Shown piece by piece: positions 1 through 14,100 of a DNA stretch of 64,000 nucleotides. The first letter of the stretch is position 1. Each line of letters begins with the position of its first letter. The position numbers were made by a program, and so were the translations under genes. The notes below the pieces were generated by a model. That model was not told the origin of the DNA. It saw only the letters and a list, made by a program, of their open reading frames with translations, and did no database searches. Origin of the DNA: Thysanoteuthis rhombus (lineage: Eukaryota > Mollusca > Cephalopoda > Oegopsida > Thysanoteuthidae); assembly GCA_963457665.1 (NCBI GenBank), contig OY735212.1, forward strand, positions 1,920,397-1,984,396, given 5' to 3'.

Positions 1-1088
1 AAATACATTGGATGCCTGATAGTTTCTTTTGAGTGACTAACCAGACCTGCTTATTTCATATATTAAGCTTCGGTCCAGAAATCTTGAAAATCTAGAAGTC
101 TGAGTCGCTATCTGTCCCAAGCTTGTTTGGCAAATGGTTTGATCCTTTATTGTTATTCCAAATATGATTCAGCATTTTATTCATTTAAGCCGTGTATTTT
201 TGCGGGTAATTACCAGCTGAAATATTTGGAAGAATTTGGAAAAAAAACAAAGTGCAAGCTTGGCTGTGCTAGGGTCAAACTCCCTTGCTCCTTCAAAATC
301 TATAAAGTAAGCAAAACAGAATTCATTTACCAGAACAGTATTATATCAAAACCACGTCTCCCATTTCAACTACTTTATTAATAATTCCTGTGATGGGATT
401 TGCAGACGTTGGCAAAACAAGTTGACCTGAATTTGGCTTTAGAAGTGGGAGTGGATTCATCATCAGTTTTTGTGTATGTCACTGCTACCCATGGTTGACA
501 TCACTGGTTTTTGGTCCGGTCATTGTCAGAAAATAAAAAAAATAAAAATAAAAACTCAATCGTAGGAGTTTGACAAAAAAATATATATAGTATGAAAAGC
601 TTTTACACTGAGGATGCAAAAGAATTTTTTTTTTAATTTGTCATTTCAGGCAATTTTTCCCAAGTATCTGTTAATGCAAAAATATAAGAATTTCGAAGGG
701 TTTTATGTTTTAAACTTAGTGAAATTTCCTGGTTTTGGATCATCAATTTTTGACCATGGAAATGTTTCGGGGATTTAGAAATAGAACAGTTATTTTAACA
801 TGGCTCCCCAGCAGTATTGATCAAACACCAACTCCCCTCAAGCTTCCTTTTTTATATTTAGCTTGCTGTATTTTTTTAAGGTTGTGTCATAATACATGTA
901 GTTTAGTTTTTTATACAGTGTGTTATCATAATGTATTATACATGGATGTCATTTCACTCTATACATCATGAATTTTTAGAAACAAAGGGCCTACTCACAT
1001 AGGAAACCCAAAGAATGTATAAATCTAACAATGAGGGATCAGTAAATATAACAACAGATGTGACTCATTTTGTTCATGTTACTTTTGT

Positions 1089-1119
<31 letters not shown>

Positions 1120-1533
1120 TCCAGGCTCTATTGCATTTGGTAAAATATTCCCCTCTCATACTTCTGTGCAGTTCAAGCAGTTTCTCTACATTCTCTTACT
1201 TGATAATCCATTACTTCAGAGCTGTTAATAGTGTAAATAAATAATTTTCCTATTGTTTTCATCTGAAATTTGATTTAAAAGTAACTGAACTTGCTCGAGT
1301 GAAAGAGTCATTTGTTTTAAATGGTGAGTTGAGTGTTATTTTATCAGCAAAATCGTTACCTTTAGATGGAAGAATCTGTTATAGACAGAGGAACAAAAAG
1401 AAAAAAGTTTCATTGTTCTTTATAGATTGTTTACTCCATTCTCAAAAAACCTGCAATTATGGAATATATGTCCTATTTTTTGTGTATTTTACTTTTATTA
1501 AACATTTTTCCGTCTCTTTTTGTGTAATTTTAG
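1..1533. other. Intron of IFT57 (3' part)
   Basis: No exon resembling the N-terminal IFT57 segment (human residues 40-71) was found. The first 60 bases resemble the end of dispersed family R (compare 30330-30370 and 54530-54570). The rest holds the truncated S5 SINE, a TA array at 1089-1115 and otherwise unexplained AT-rich sequence. Confidence 0.6.
395..590 (-). repeat. 5'-truncated copy of dispersed SINE family S5
   Basis: This stretch (GGCTTTAGAAGTGGGAGTGG, a CATCAGTTTTTG block, then CAATCGTAGGAGTTTGAC) is shared with 48245-48410 on the same strand and with the reverse complement of 51110-51330. The tRNA-like head found in the other two copies is missing here and is replaced by an A/T-rich run. 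It lies in the intron upstream of the first IFT57 exon present. Confidence 0.7.
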
Positions 1534-1640
1534 ACATTATTTTGCAATAGCCACAAATCCTGGAGAACAATTTTACGTTTACATCTTTAGCTGCTTGGTT
1601 GATCCAGATGTCTGGTAGACAATTTAATATTCCACAAGAG
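1534..1640 (+). CDS. IFT57: IFT57 exon A (human exon around residues 72-107), contains a frame change
   Basis: Acceptor TTTTAG ends at 1533 and donor GTAAGT starts at 1641. The first base completes a codon begun in the upstream exon. The frame from 1535 reads HYFAIATNPGEQFY, nearly identical to the human HYFALPTNPGEQFY. It then runs to a TAG at 1615. The frame ending at the donor reads TFTSLAAWLIQMSGRQFNIPQ, matching the human block with LAAWLI and GR.FE.PQE. The two readings meet at TAC/ACG (1574-1577) and overlap by AC, so a 2-nt deletion of a duplicated AC explains the break and restores the exact family length. Seen directly: two good frames in one exon. Inferred: the cause. Confidence 0.93.
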
Positions 1641-1819
1641 GTAAGTAATAATAAGTAATAAGATGAGTCATTTTAGGCAACCAGTCAAGATTTGGGGGTC
1701 AAAGCATTTAATAAAATAGGATGAAAGAGGGAAATTTGCAATTAATAGGTAGATATCCACTATCACTTAATTGATGAAAAACAACCCCAAAGGCTGAATT
1801 ATTATTCATGGAACTCGAA

Positions 1820-1875
<56 letters not shown>

Positions 1876-2116
1876 AAGTACAAATTAGGGATGCAGTATA
1901 ATATAATGTGATGTCTGATGGATTACTTTCATAGAGAGCTTGATACATTCAATTTTAAATGTTTAGCGTAGAGCTGGAAATATAGTAGTATGGGGATTAG
2001 GTCCACCATCATGTTTATGTTTCTGCCCAATCAAAGTCTCTTCATTGGCCCTAAGAAGCCCAGACAGAGCAGAAACATAAATGTGTTTGTGTAGCAAATC
2101 CCCATTCTATCATAAG

Positions 2117-2176
<60 letters not shown>

Positions 2177-5100
2177 ATGTATATATATATAAGAGATGTA
2201 ATACATTGAAACAGCTGTCTGTGGATGACACAATAATTAATGCTCCTCTATTCAGGGTTGAGCACCCTTTAAGTGAGGTAACCCATCCATTGTAAACTTA
2301 TGCAATGCTCTTCTAGAGGAATAGAGCACTACGGTGGATGGGGGATTTCTGTGTAAAAAAATATATTGCTTAAATTCAGCCTTACTGACTGTCCAGTTCC
2401 GTAGCTCAGAGGTAGGATATCAGTCTCCGGATCTGAAGCGAAGGTTTTGATCCTGCCTCGCCGTACTGGATGGGTTAATGGAAAGTCTATAGCCACACTG
2501 AAGAGTTGTAATACATTGAAACAGCTGTCTGTGGATGACACAATAATATATATATATATATTACTTGTTTTTGTATAATGTCAGTAGAAATGCAGTAGGT
2601 GAATTATGATATATAAAGCTGTTGGGGGACCTCCTGCATTAAGTGTATTTTTGAATTTCTCATCTCTGAAAACTCTGATTTGGACTTCTAAATTACTCAG
2701 ATATGTTAATTGCAAGACGAGATATGAAATTCTGGATTTTTCTTGGTGGTGGCCATTTTGTTTTATGCAAATGAGGAAGTTTTCCCCTGATTCTTTTCAT
2801 TCTTTTGATTCATTTCCCCCACTTGCCAAATGCACCTGCAAATTCCCATTTACCTTTGCATTTTTGAATACCCATATGTATACCTGTTAGAAAATAAAAG
2901 TCTTATTTCTCCAGCCTTGGATGGTACTTACCTCCACCAGACCCTAGTGTATTACACCCCTTCTTCACTTTTACAAAATAAGGCAATAAGTGAAAACAGA
3001 GGCCCCCATTAAGGAGCCAATGCATCTCTCCCCACCCCTCTCTCTCTCCTATACCTGAGTATCCAGTACCTCCCAACAGCCCAACTTCTGATGAGTTAGC
3101 TTAACTCATCATGGCCACCATTTCTAGGTCCAGGATTTTCAAAAATTTTTCCACCTTTAATCAATGGTAATTACTTGTTCACTTTACACCATTCTGGCTA
3201 AGAAAAGGTTCTTCTAAGAACACTACTTTCAGAAATCTCTACAGCTTATTGTATGTATAAATCAATCATTGATTTTATTTTTTTTCAAATTGTATATTTT
3301 TACAGTTTTTTGGGGTTTTTTTTGAAGAGTAGATTTTATTTTGATTATGATGAATTCAGATTTAACTCTTAATGTCATAAACTGCTTGATTCTGCTTCTG
3401 ACAGTGGAACTCTTCTGTGGTCGAAATAAAGTTTGTGAAAATTATTATGGCATATAGGATAAAAAATGAATTAGAAAATTTGCCCAAAGCTGAAATAGGG
3501 GTTAGTATGATCATTAGTTATCCCCCTTGGTATTATCATTTGAATTTACTATATGAATTTAAGAGTTAATAAGAGCAAAATAGAAAGTAATTTTGAAAAA
3601 TCGTGTTCCTCTCCTGCTCATACTAGCTGTACTAAGTAAACTATTTATTTTCTCAATCTATTTTTAACAGAAAGATGACCCAAATGCTACAATATCCAGT
3701 ATTTTGGAAGTTATTCGAGAATTGGTAATTATTTTGAATTCAATTTTCTTGTTATCATTTTCCTAATGTTTCTAACTTTTTTTTTGTGCAAATGGAATGG
3801 AAAGACTAGAAAATTATCCCATTTGCTCCTTCTGAAATATATTCACTTTGCTCTCCTTCTCACACACACACACACACACACATATAATCTTACTTGAATT
3901 TGCATATAATTGGTTGTGAAATTTCAGTTGAAAGAAATTTTACAGAATTGAACCAAATGAATTACTTATATTGTTTCAATGGGGAGAACTGGTGGTTATC
4001 CACTTCATACATACCTTGAATTTACAGTTATCCCTGAATATTCATATGTTCTCCATTTGTGATTTTGGTAATTTGTTGTTCAGTTTTGAATAGTTTAATG
4101 AGAATTTAGGGGGGAGTTTTGTAGACCGCAAAAAACTGCATCATAGAAAATGCATCCATCTAGTATGAATAAAACAGAAAAAGATTTGGAAAGTTTAGGA
4201 AATCATGAATGCATTGTAATATTTGTGTCAATAATTTTTTCATGTAGACAATATAAACCCCAGTTGAAAACAGAAAAAATAAAGTCAATTTTAAAACAAA
4301 ATTTTTATTACTGTATTCATTTATTTATTTGTATATATACAATTAGGGAATGGAGAAATGTTTCTTTATCAAAATGTTTATGATACAAAATTATGGTTTT
4401 AGGAAACCAAAAGGGTTTGGCAAGGGTTGAAGAAACATTATTCACAGATTTTCATTTTTGCAGCATGACAGTACCCCTCATTCCCACAAACAGCAAGGGA
4501 CAATCATAGTTTCCAAATAATGGAGAGAGAGCTTGAAAACCATGAACTGTCATTCTTTGTGTGAATATGCAATACAATGTATATGAAGGGGTATTTTCCA
4601 TGTAGACAGAATTAGAATGTGGGATGCAAACTGGACACAGTTGCATTGCAAGAGAACAGAGGGTGGGTGTGAAGTTTTATTTTGGGGAAGACTGTAGCTG
4701 AAATTGTTGTAATACTTTGAGAAGTTTCTAAGGAAACTCAAATGAATGTCACTTAAAGACCAACCAGGATTTGAAGGAGGAAAATCTTGAAAAAGTTTGC
4801 CATACAATCAATGTAAGTGGCTGGTTTGTCTTGAAGTTCATTTCAACAAACATTAACAGAAAATTTGAAAATGAAATGCGTTTGCTAAAAATTTGTGCTT
4901 TGTTTGAGTGTGTGTCATGATTTGTGGGGACAAGTTTGAAATGAGCCAATTTCTTTCCCAAATTCCGATTGGGTATGTTTCTAAAATTCCAGTTATTTTG
5001 AGGTAACTCCTTGTACTGGTAAACTTTTCTGGTGTGACTTGATATTTATTAGTTCTTACTATTTGAATTTATTCATTTCAAACATCTTATTATGTCACAT

Positions 5101-8100
5101 ATGGTCTGTTAATTATGATGTTTTTTTTTCTTTTGTTAAAGGGTCACAGTCTGAACTTTTCTCCGGCCAAGTTAAAACAAGGTTGTGGTGAATATTGCAT
5201 TTATGTGTTAGATCGACTTGCAGATGAAGCTTTGAAAAAGCAACACTTCAAATGGGCCCGGTTAGTTCTGAAATATTTTGCTCAAAAAGTTACGGTTATA
5301 AAAGGACTTAGAATTAGATATAAAAGTGCAAGCAGATAGAATTTATGGTAGTTGTGAATACCATACTCGAAAAAAACAATTTTCCATTGACCCTCGTGAA
5401 ATTTTTCAAAATCACTTTTTCATCAATGCCTAGTATAACAAAACAACAGAGTTTTTTTCTATAATATTGATATGCGTTAATCAAATTGCAGAAGTGATCG
5501 AAACTTATGATTTTTGAGATAGATTTTCACTGCATGTATTTGAGATTTTTTTTTTTTTTTCAGTTGGAATTGGAATAGTGCTTATCGGGGGATTCCTGTA
5601 CAAGATATCACTTATGAAAAAATTGATGGAGATTTGAATTTCTATGCGATGATTTGATATGTATTTATTGGGCTGAATCATATGAGAAACCTTTATCTTT
5701 CCTAAGTTTATTGTATTTGATGGCATATAATTTATTCCAGTTGGGATTATTGAGAAAAATCTCATTCATAACCCAGTTATTGGTAGATTCCCAGAATCTG
5801 GTGATAAAATGGAGATAATTCTTGTTAGCTTTGAATAAATTATTTCTCCTTCAATGAAAAAAATTGTTACTGCTTTGAATAAATTAAATTGTTGAATTGT
5901 TTTCATTCGTGCATCGTTTCCAACATTGATTGAGCAAGTGTGTGAAACATCAATCTTAGTTCATTTTAAGGCTAAAAAGAGTTGCCTCTATTTTATGCAA
6001 AGATTCTGGGAATCAACCCAGTTTTTTAATCTCTTACTCAAGTTCTAGTTGATGTGGGATTGGATTATGATGGTTACCATTTCATTTTAAGCTGGGGCAG
6101 AGAGGTTTTGTATGCTGTCATCAAAAAAGGTATGTCTTCCTGTAAGGAATAAACCAAGCTTGGTTTGGCATTTAATCAAAAAAGTAGCTGGGTAGAATCC
6201 TAAATTCCATGCATAAAAAAAAAGATAACTCCTGTTAGCCTCGAAATGAATTGAAGCTCCTTTTTTTCTAACAAATTTTATTTATTTGTTTGTGTTACTT
6301 GAAAAGTGATGATTGGAAATAATTCATCATCATCATCAGTCTTTTAATGTCCGTCATTGAACATAGACCTCCAACAGGGTCTGCCACATTTCTCCATCTT
6401 GGGCATTGCAGAGCCAGTATTTTCTGAATTTGTCTAGTTCATCTCTCCATCTTGTATTTTGTCAGCCTCAGTTTCGCACGTAGTCTCTGGGGATCCATGT
6501 TGTGAGTCATGATATCCATCGGTTGTCTTTCATTCTTGCAATATTGCCTACCCATTGCCATTTATGTTTTCTAATAGATTCTGTGATGTCTCGGACTCCT
6601 GTTCTCTTCCTTATATACTGTACTGTCTTGTAATCTCTCCATGTGAGGTTTAGCATGATTCTTTCATACGCGCGTTGCATGCTTCTCAGTTTGCAGGTCA
6701 GTCTCTTGGTTAGTTTCCATGTTTCAGCTCCATAATTGACAATCAGGAGGATGCATTGGTTGTATTCTTTTTAGGATTATTGCGATCATCTTGCTTTGCC
6801 AAAAGCTTGTCATTTTAGGGTGATTCTCTGCTTGATTTCTTCTTCTTTTGTAAATTTCATAGAGATTCACTGTCTTAAGTAGATGTAGTGGTCAACTTTC
6901 CCCAGTTTTGCACCTTCAGTTTTGACAGTTATGTCCTTCTTGATGTGATTGTTGCACCTGACTTTTGTTTTGCTGAAGTTCATGTGTAGGCTAACTTTTT
7001 TGCTTTCTTCATTTAGTTCACCTTACATTAGTTGAAGGTCATATAGATTCTCTGCAAAAAGGACGATGTTGTCTGCAAATATGAGGTTGCTCAGATATTC
7101 GTCGTCTATTTTGATTCCTCTATTTTCCCAGTCCAGGTTACGGAAGATCATCTCGAGGCAGGCTGTGAAGAGTTTGGCTGAGGTGGTATCGCCTTGTCTT
7201 ACTCCTTTTTGGAGTTGGAAAGGTTTAGAGTCTTTATGTAGCCTGATTAAGGAGTTGCTGTGATCGTATATATGTTGCAGTACTCTGACAAATACAGGGT
7301 CTACACCTTGTAGATTTGTGTTCTGCTGCTTTCTCCTTCAGCTGGTTTATTGAATGGAGATAGTCCTTGGTCAAGTAGCTTCTTCTAAATCCAGCCTGTT
7401 CCCGTGGTTGGTTTTCATCTAGTGTTTTAGTGATCGAGTTTGTGATTTTTTTGAACAGTTTATAAATGCTGTTGAATTGGCTTATAGGCCTATAGTTATT
7501 GTAGTTTCCTTTTTTATGTAGAAGCATTATGGTGGCTGTGTTCCATTCTTTTGGGACTCTACTCTGTCTTAGACACAAGTTGAACAGATCAGCTAGCTTT
7601 TTGTAGATGATCTTACCGGCTTTTTTTAGTAGATCAATGGTGATGTTATCTAGTCCAGGTGCCTTTCCTTTTTCTTGTTTGTTTAATAGCTTGTTTTACC
7701 TCACATGATGTAACTACTGGGAAGTCCTCGAACTGATTGTCAGTGTCTTGCGTATCCTGGTCATTGCTTAGTCGCCCATGTCTTGAAGAGTAGAGTTCTT
7801 GGTAAAATTCTTGGGCATGTTTACTCGACCATAACTCAAAACTTGGGAGTGTTGACCAAAAAAGAAAAAAAGCCAAATTTGGCAAATCTTGGAGATAATC
7901 CGATAAGCCTTAGTTCCTTTTATATCTAACAGAAGTTATCTCTATTTTATGCATTTTAACTAGCTTTCTATCAAAAATTACTGATATATTTATCAAAGTA
8001 CTGAAATGATTAGGGTTAAGATTCGGTTTTGATCACATTATCATTCTCCTACAAAAATTTTTTCTTCTTTATGTGTGCTTTGAATCCATTAAGTATGATG

Positions 8101-11100
8101 GATAGAAAGTGAGTGTTCAGTTAACATTATAGTTACATTGTAAATAGACCCTCCCCCCCAAAAAAATTAACAAATTCTTTTTTTCTTAAGACAGATGAAT
8201 TTGTAGACAGTTTAAAGATCTAAGGAATTGAATCTGAAAAAAAGATACAGAATAATTCTTTTTTGTGGGAGAATAACGATCTGAACTAAACGGAATCTTG
8301 ATAGAGATTCATTTTAAACAATTAATATTTTCAGTTGAGCCTCCATCTTGATAATCATAGCATTTGTAATTTTTCTTTTGATTTCAAAGCCCTATTTACC
8401 CACAAGAAGAAGATGAAGAAACTGTCGTTGTTGATGATGATGCTGAGCTGACTCTTGACAAATTGGACGATGAAGATGCTATTATTGTAAGTTAGTCGTA
8501 AATAAGCCTGAAAGTGAGACCATAGATGTTCTAGTTCTTTGCTTGTGTGAAGATCTAGTAAAGGAAGTGTTACCATCTTTATTCTTAAGGTTACATCTAA
8601 AATTCAGATAGAAAACATCTTAAAACAGCTTAATTCACCTATATCTCTCCGCAAGCAACTTGAAAATTAGGCAAATTAAAAATCCAGTAAGTAAATTAAA
8701 AACTGTGGCATGCAAATCAAAAACTACTGCAAGAAAATCAAAAAATAACTCAAGCAAATTGAAAACAAACGACAAGAAAACTGAATCAATGAACAAGATC
8801 AAATAATTACTCTCTCTCTGCTTTTGCTGCAAATATTAATTTTTTTGTTAAATTAGTTGAAACTTGTTTCCTAATAAAATTCATCGGCTTCTTTAGTTGA
8901 AGCTAATGCTTATAATGTTTTTCGTTGCTAAAAAAGAACATGCTAGGTCTTAATTAGTCCTCACCATGAAGAAAACTATTTTTAATTCTAATCCCCAAAA
9001 CTGAACATTTTCTTAGCTTGGTTCCAGATCACAACTGACCATTTGAGTGGAAGGACACTCTTGCATATCATATTAGTCAAGTTGTCAGATTTTTGCAGCA
9101 TTATCCAAGGAGGCTAATGCTGTCAAAAGTTTAAATCAAGAAAAAATAAGAAATGTGGCAGGAAGTGTTTTGGGACTTTGACTTCTATTCTTGCTGTGAT
9201 TGGAAGGAAAGAATAATGTTGATAATCTTTTTTTCTTTTGCTGTGTTGTGTGAGAAAAAATGTTTGAGAATATATTTTCCACTGTGTTGTCAAATTTTGA
9301 TTTATATTTTTCCAGCCAGGCAACACTGTGTATACCTTTTAGTTGCAAATACAGTAGACCCTCCAATTTCGTGGATTTGATTATGCATGGATTTTTTTCA
9401 TCAATAATGGAAGCTTTTTTCACAGACTTTGGTGAGAAAAAGCAACTTGTTTCAATGAGAACACCTGAAACTGGATTTGTAAATCACATGTTGACAAAAT
9501 ATCTCATTCTGTAAATAAGGAGAAAAAGGTTTGATAAATTAAGAGGGATCTAAGAGCAAGATACAGACTTAGGGGCTAAATGCACAAAAAAATAGCTTGA
9601 TTTAGCTCCAGAAGATCAAATCAAGTCATTTGTGGGTAGAATCAATATTTTTCCTAAATGATCTACCATACATGTTAAATGCAGAACACTTGTATGATTG
9701 GAAAAAATTATAACATTCTATTTAAATACCTTCTCAACCTTAAATTGCAATCTACAGGGTGGAGTCATGAAAATGTTTTGATTTTTTCTACAGATAAATA
9801 CTGAATTGATATTGGTTTGAATGATATTTTGAAGAAAAAAATTTGCATTTGACTCTATTTTACCTAATACAACAGCGTTTTTGTCTTTTCAATAAAGATG
9901 ATGAGGTATCAGACAAAATAAAGTCTAAAAAAAGGTTTTCAAAAGTTCTCAAAATGTTCTACTGACAGATATTAATTCTAGATTTTCCACTGAACAAACA
10001 TGAACTGAGTTTGGAATTTCTTCTAAAATGGGCCAAACTTCGGGAAAAAGAACATTTTCATTAATGTGTTCGATTTATAAAAACCAACTTAAAATTTGAA
10101 AGTAATTTCTTCGAAAAAGTTCCATATTTTTCAGTTTAATGCAATTAATGTTCGATTAAAATAGCATTCTGTAAATCATTATGAAAGTTAATATAAACGA
10201 TCAAAATTATCTCATTTCATATTTTTTCCAAGCATATAAGACCCCCCCCCCCTTTTTTTTATGAACCCAGAAAAATTTCATATAAACTGATGTTGGTGAC
10301 CACTGAGCTGAATACTTCATGCTCATGTGTATAAGATGTGTCACATGACAGAATATGTTTTAGAATCAAATATTGCATATTTAATGCTAAATTGATATTT
10401 TTAAACATTTTTATTGTGATCACAATGTAGACTAGTAAAATTAAAGAAAAGTATCAGATTTTCATGACATCAACCAAAAAACTAGATTACCTGAAAAGAA
10501 ACAGAACTGGTACGAAAGATTCAAATTTGGCAGCCTTGTCTGTGAGTGTTGACATACTGTAAAATGATTTCATGTAATCATAATTCTTGTTATTTATTTC
10601 TTCTTTCTGCACTGACGAAATAATTAATGAACACCATTCCATATAATTATTTTAGTCAGTGTCAGGATTGTGTGCAATTTTTGTTACGATATGGAAAAGT
10701 TCCGGAGTTAGGGGTTGGGGTTGAAGTTCTTTTCAGAATTTCAATTTTGCAAAGCGTTTGCACTCTTACTCCCCATGAAATTTGAGGGACTATTATAGAT
10801 ACATTATGTAGATAAATCATTATCATTATTTTATGGCAAGTTTCAGTTATTGGAAAATAAACAATGCAAACACATTTTGAATATATCAAGTTAGATCTTA
10901 CATTTTTTGTTGTTGTTGTAGGATGAAATGGATAATGATGATGATGATTTTGAAGAAGAGCCCATGATGCGTCTGGATGATCTTCAGTCTCTCAACCAAA
11001 CAAAGGTGATTGGCTTTAACTTTTTCCTTCTTAACTCTTGAATCCTTATTAAAAAAATTGACTGTCAGTATCAAGGGAGATAACTCCCAAATGAATGTAT

Positions 11101-14100
11101 CTCCCAATTGACTATTTGGTGAATTTTCTTCATAGTATTCAATTTGCGGAAGAGTTCCATTTAAAAAAAAATCTATACATTGAAGATAGCCACTGGCAAT
11201 TGCCAACAAAATCAAATGGTTCATGAATTTAAGAGTTAAATCACCAACACTTGGCCCTCCAATATGAATGAATTGCTCTCAGATCAATTGCACAGCATAT
11301 AAGGCAATGATTGTGTCTTCATTTCTTAAATAAGCCATGTAGATCCAATCATTGTTTGTAACAATTTTGGATGTTTACCAGGTTGGGATGTTAGCCTGAA
11401 CCCAATACGGGCTGCCTCACTGAGCTAAAAGGCTCTGACTGCCCTGCTATTTGCCCATGGCTGGATGAGAAATGGATTCATGTTATTCCCATGGGTATTA
11501 GTGTGAAGGGAATACTAACTATTCCAGCCAGAGTTTGAACTCCAATCACTGATTCCATTCTCTGTAACATTAACCATTAGGTTACCCATACCACCCTGAT
11601 GGCTCAGAAACTGTTCAAATGAGGGAAAAAAAATTTGCTCCCAGTGCATTCATTTTAGAACCTTCTCTAATGTTAGGATAGCCCCCCCCCCCCCACACAC
11701 ACACACACCATAAACCTTTATTCCAGAAAGTATTCTCACAAGAGACTCGTTCTCTTCAATTTGTTGCTTACTTCACACAATTCTGTGAATTATATTAGTA
11801 TGAGTAGTTGACTTCTCCTTAGAAAATATAAAATGCAGAAGGATTTTTGAGCATGCTTGGTGTTAAATTTGTTAAAACTTGTCTCCTTATAAAATTTATG
11901 AACCAAATATTGGTGCTTAATTACTGGATATTCAAAATATTTTTCATCAAAGAAAAAATGATCAATCTTCTTACATTTTCATTTCATTTTGTTTTTCATG
12001 AAAAATATGGTTCATGCCTCTAAAACTGTATCTGGATGCACAATCTCTTATTTGAAATATTGAAAACAAGAAGGCTCCCAAAATGAACATTGAATTCCAT
12101 CATTTATTATCTTGCCTCTCTTCTTTTCTCATTGTCAGAATAAGGCTGTTCTCTTCCAGTGAATATCTGTGTTTCTCCCTGTACACTTTTGTGTACCCCA
12201 ACTCAGCTTCTCTCTCTCTCTTTCCTCCGTGGGGCCTTTGCGTTGTGTTTCCATTCTCAGAGACTCTTCTCTACCTCCGCCGTTTCAGCTTAAAATGTTC
12301 TTGTTCAAAGTGTGACAGATGAAAAGATAGAAAATAGTGACAATCAGAAAGACCTGTATTTTTTGTAATGTCGATATAAATTTCTGGAAAAGTCTTGAAG
12401 ATTCTGATTTTGTATTTTATTGCTTGAATTGCTAAGTGAGAAACTCTTTTTTTTCTTTTTCCATTGACAGTTAAAAGAGAATAGCAGCAAACCCGAGAAT
12501 ATCCTTGAGTCTCAGACAGATTTTGCAGATTGGAAGCTGGAAGTGGAGAGAGTGACTCCACAGCTGAAAGTTATGATCAGGACAGATAACAAAGTAAGTC
12601 CCAAAACATTTCTCTACACCTTCTGCTGCATCACTGTATATGTAATTGTTAAATGAAAGTTTTGATCTTTCATTCATCCAAGCCGTGATATTTTGAGTTA
12701 CATGAACTGCTTATCAATTATACTTTTTATTGATGCTTTAATAATAATCTATAGAAATAATGCTAATAATATTGATAATATTAAGTGGCATTAATATTTT
12801 TTCAAATGGTGTTGAACAACAGGAGAAATTCTCTACAATTTAGGTAGCTTGAAGACTAGTTCAATATGAAAACAGTGGTTACATTATAAAAGAGATGAGC
12901 AACTGATTTTCTCTCCCAGTTGATTTGGTCAAGTTGGTGTAGTGGGGGGGGGGGTGACAATGCCCCCCTCCCCAGCCCCCTGATGGAAGAGGGATCCCAA
13001 AAGCATTATAAATAGTAGTTCACCTACAACATGTCTACTGATATATTTATACATATATGAATTTCATAAAGAATAATTCAACTTAAGGTTTATTTTTCAA
13101 CAATCAAGTCATTGTGCATGCCTGTTTATTGCACATTTTCCTTTTTCATTAAATCTCATCAGATGTTGGAGGTGGGCCCCACAAGGAGCCAATCCCTCCA
13201 GGCCCCCAAGCTTCATCACTGTTTGTTTATCATAACGTCAAATGTTTACTACACATTTTGCAGATCTTATTTCTTAATCCTATGCTGGTTTGATTTAGTA
13301 GCAAGAGTTGTTATGGGCCCTGCAACTTTAGGGGCCCCTCACTAAATACTTCCTAGCTATCAATTCTGATTCAGTGATCCTGCACTTGCTCTTTTACCAT
13401 AGAGCTATACTGCCTTCAACTTTTATGAATGACTGAGTGTATAAGATGAATGATTTTAGCCAATTTACTTCTTTAAATTGAAGTTATTATCTTAATACAG
13501 TAATTGATGAAAGTATGATATCTATGTCATATATATACCACAAATGAATACCAAGATATTTGAAACTGAAGTCATAGCCAATGCACAAATTTCAAAACAA
13601 AAGCAAAATAATACAATTCCGGAAATGTCGGACACATTTGGTGTATTATATGGCTGTATAGCAAAGGAAGAAAATTACTTAGTCTGTGAGTAAAAAAAAA
13701 TGTATGTGTTTTTTAATATTTATGTGTATATTTTTAATTCAGGTCCTCTTCATAACATATACTATCGGACGCACACTACCTGAATCTAGCCCCGTCTTCT
13801 TCGGTGTATCAATCTATTCTGTTTTTTTCATTTCTGTAGAATGTTTCTTATATTTGTCTTTGTTGTCAGGATTGGCGATTGCATGTCGACCAAATGCATC
13901 AACACAAATCCAGTATTGAGAATTCAATGAGTGAAACCAAATCTTATCTTACACAATTGCAAGATGAAATCACGCACACGCTTGAAAAGATTGCCAGTCG
14001 GGAAAAATATGTCAATAAACAACTCGACCATTCATTGGTCGATTATCGAGCCATTCAGGACCAATTGGCAGAGATCAAGGAACGGTATCGACAAGCAAGT

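Noticed and set aside
2390..2465. Functional tRNA-Arg gene
   Set aside because: Stems do not pair well, the B-box is diverged (GGTTTTGATCC), and it continues into a SINE tail that is repeated nearby.
3090..3112. Perfect palindrome TGATGAGTTA/TAACTCATCA as an operator or terminator
   Set aside because: Short, isolated, within a eukaryotic intron; no supporting context.
5261..5339. Open-frame extension of IFT57 exon C past 5260
   Set aside because: Similarity to the family ends at the donor, and exon D continues the codon exactly (arginine) at 8390.
7234..7885. Two minus-strand open frames as cellular genes
   Set aside because: They are pieces of a degraded RTE-type reverse transcriptase with deletions and a 5' truncation.
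8635..8832. 65-codon minus-strand frame rich in Phe and Leu
   Set aside because: Follows a 21-bp minisatellite; period is a multiple of three, so openness is trivial.
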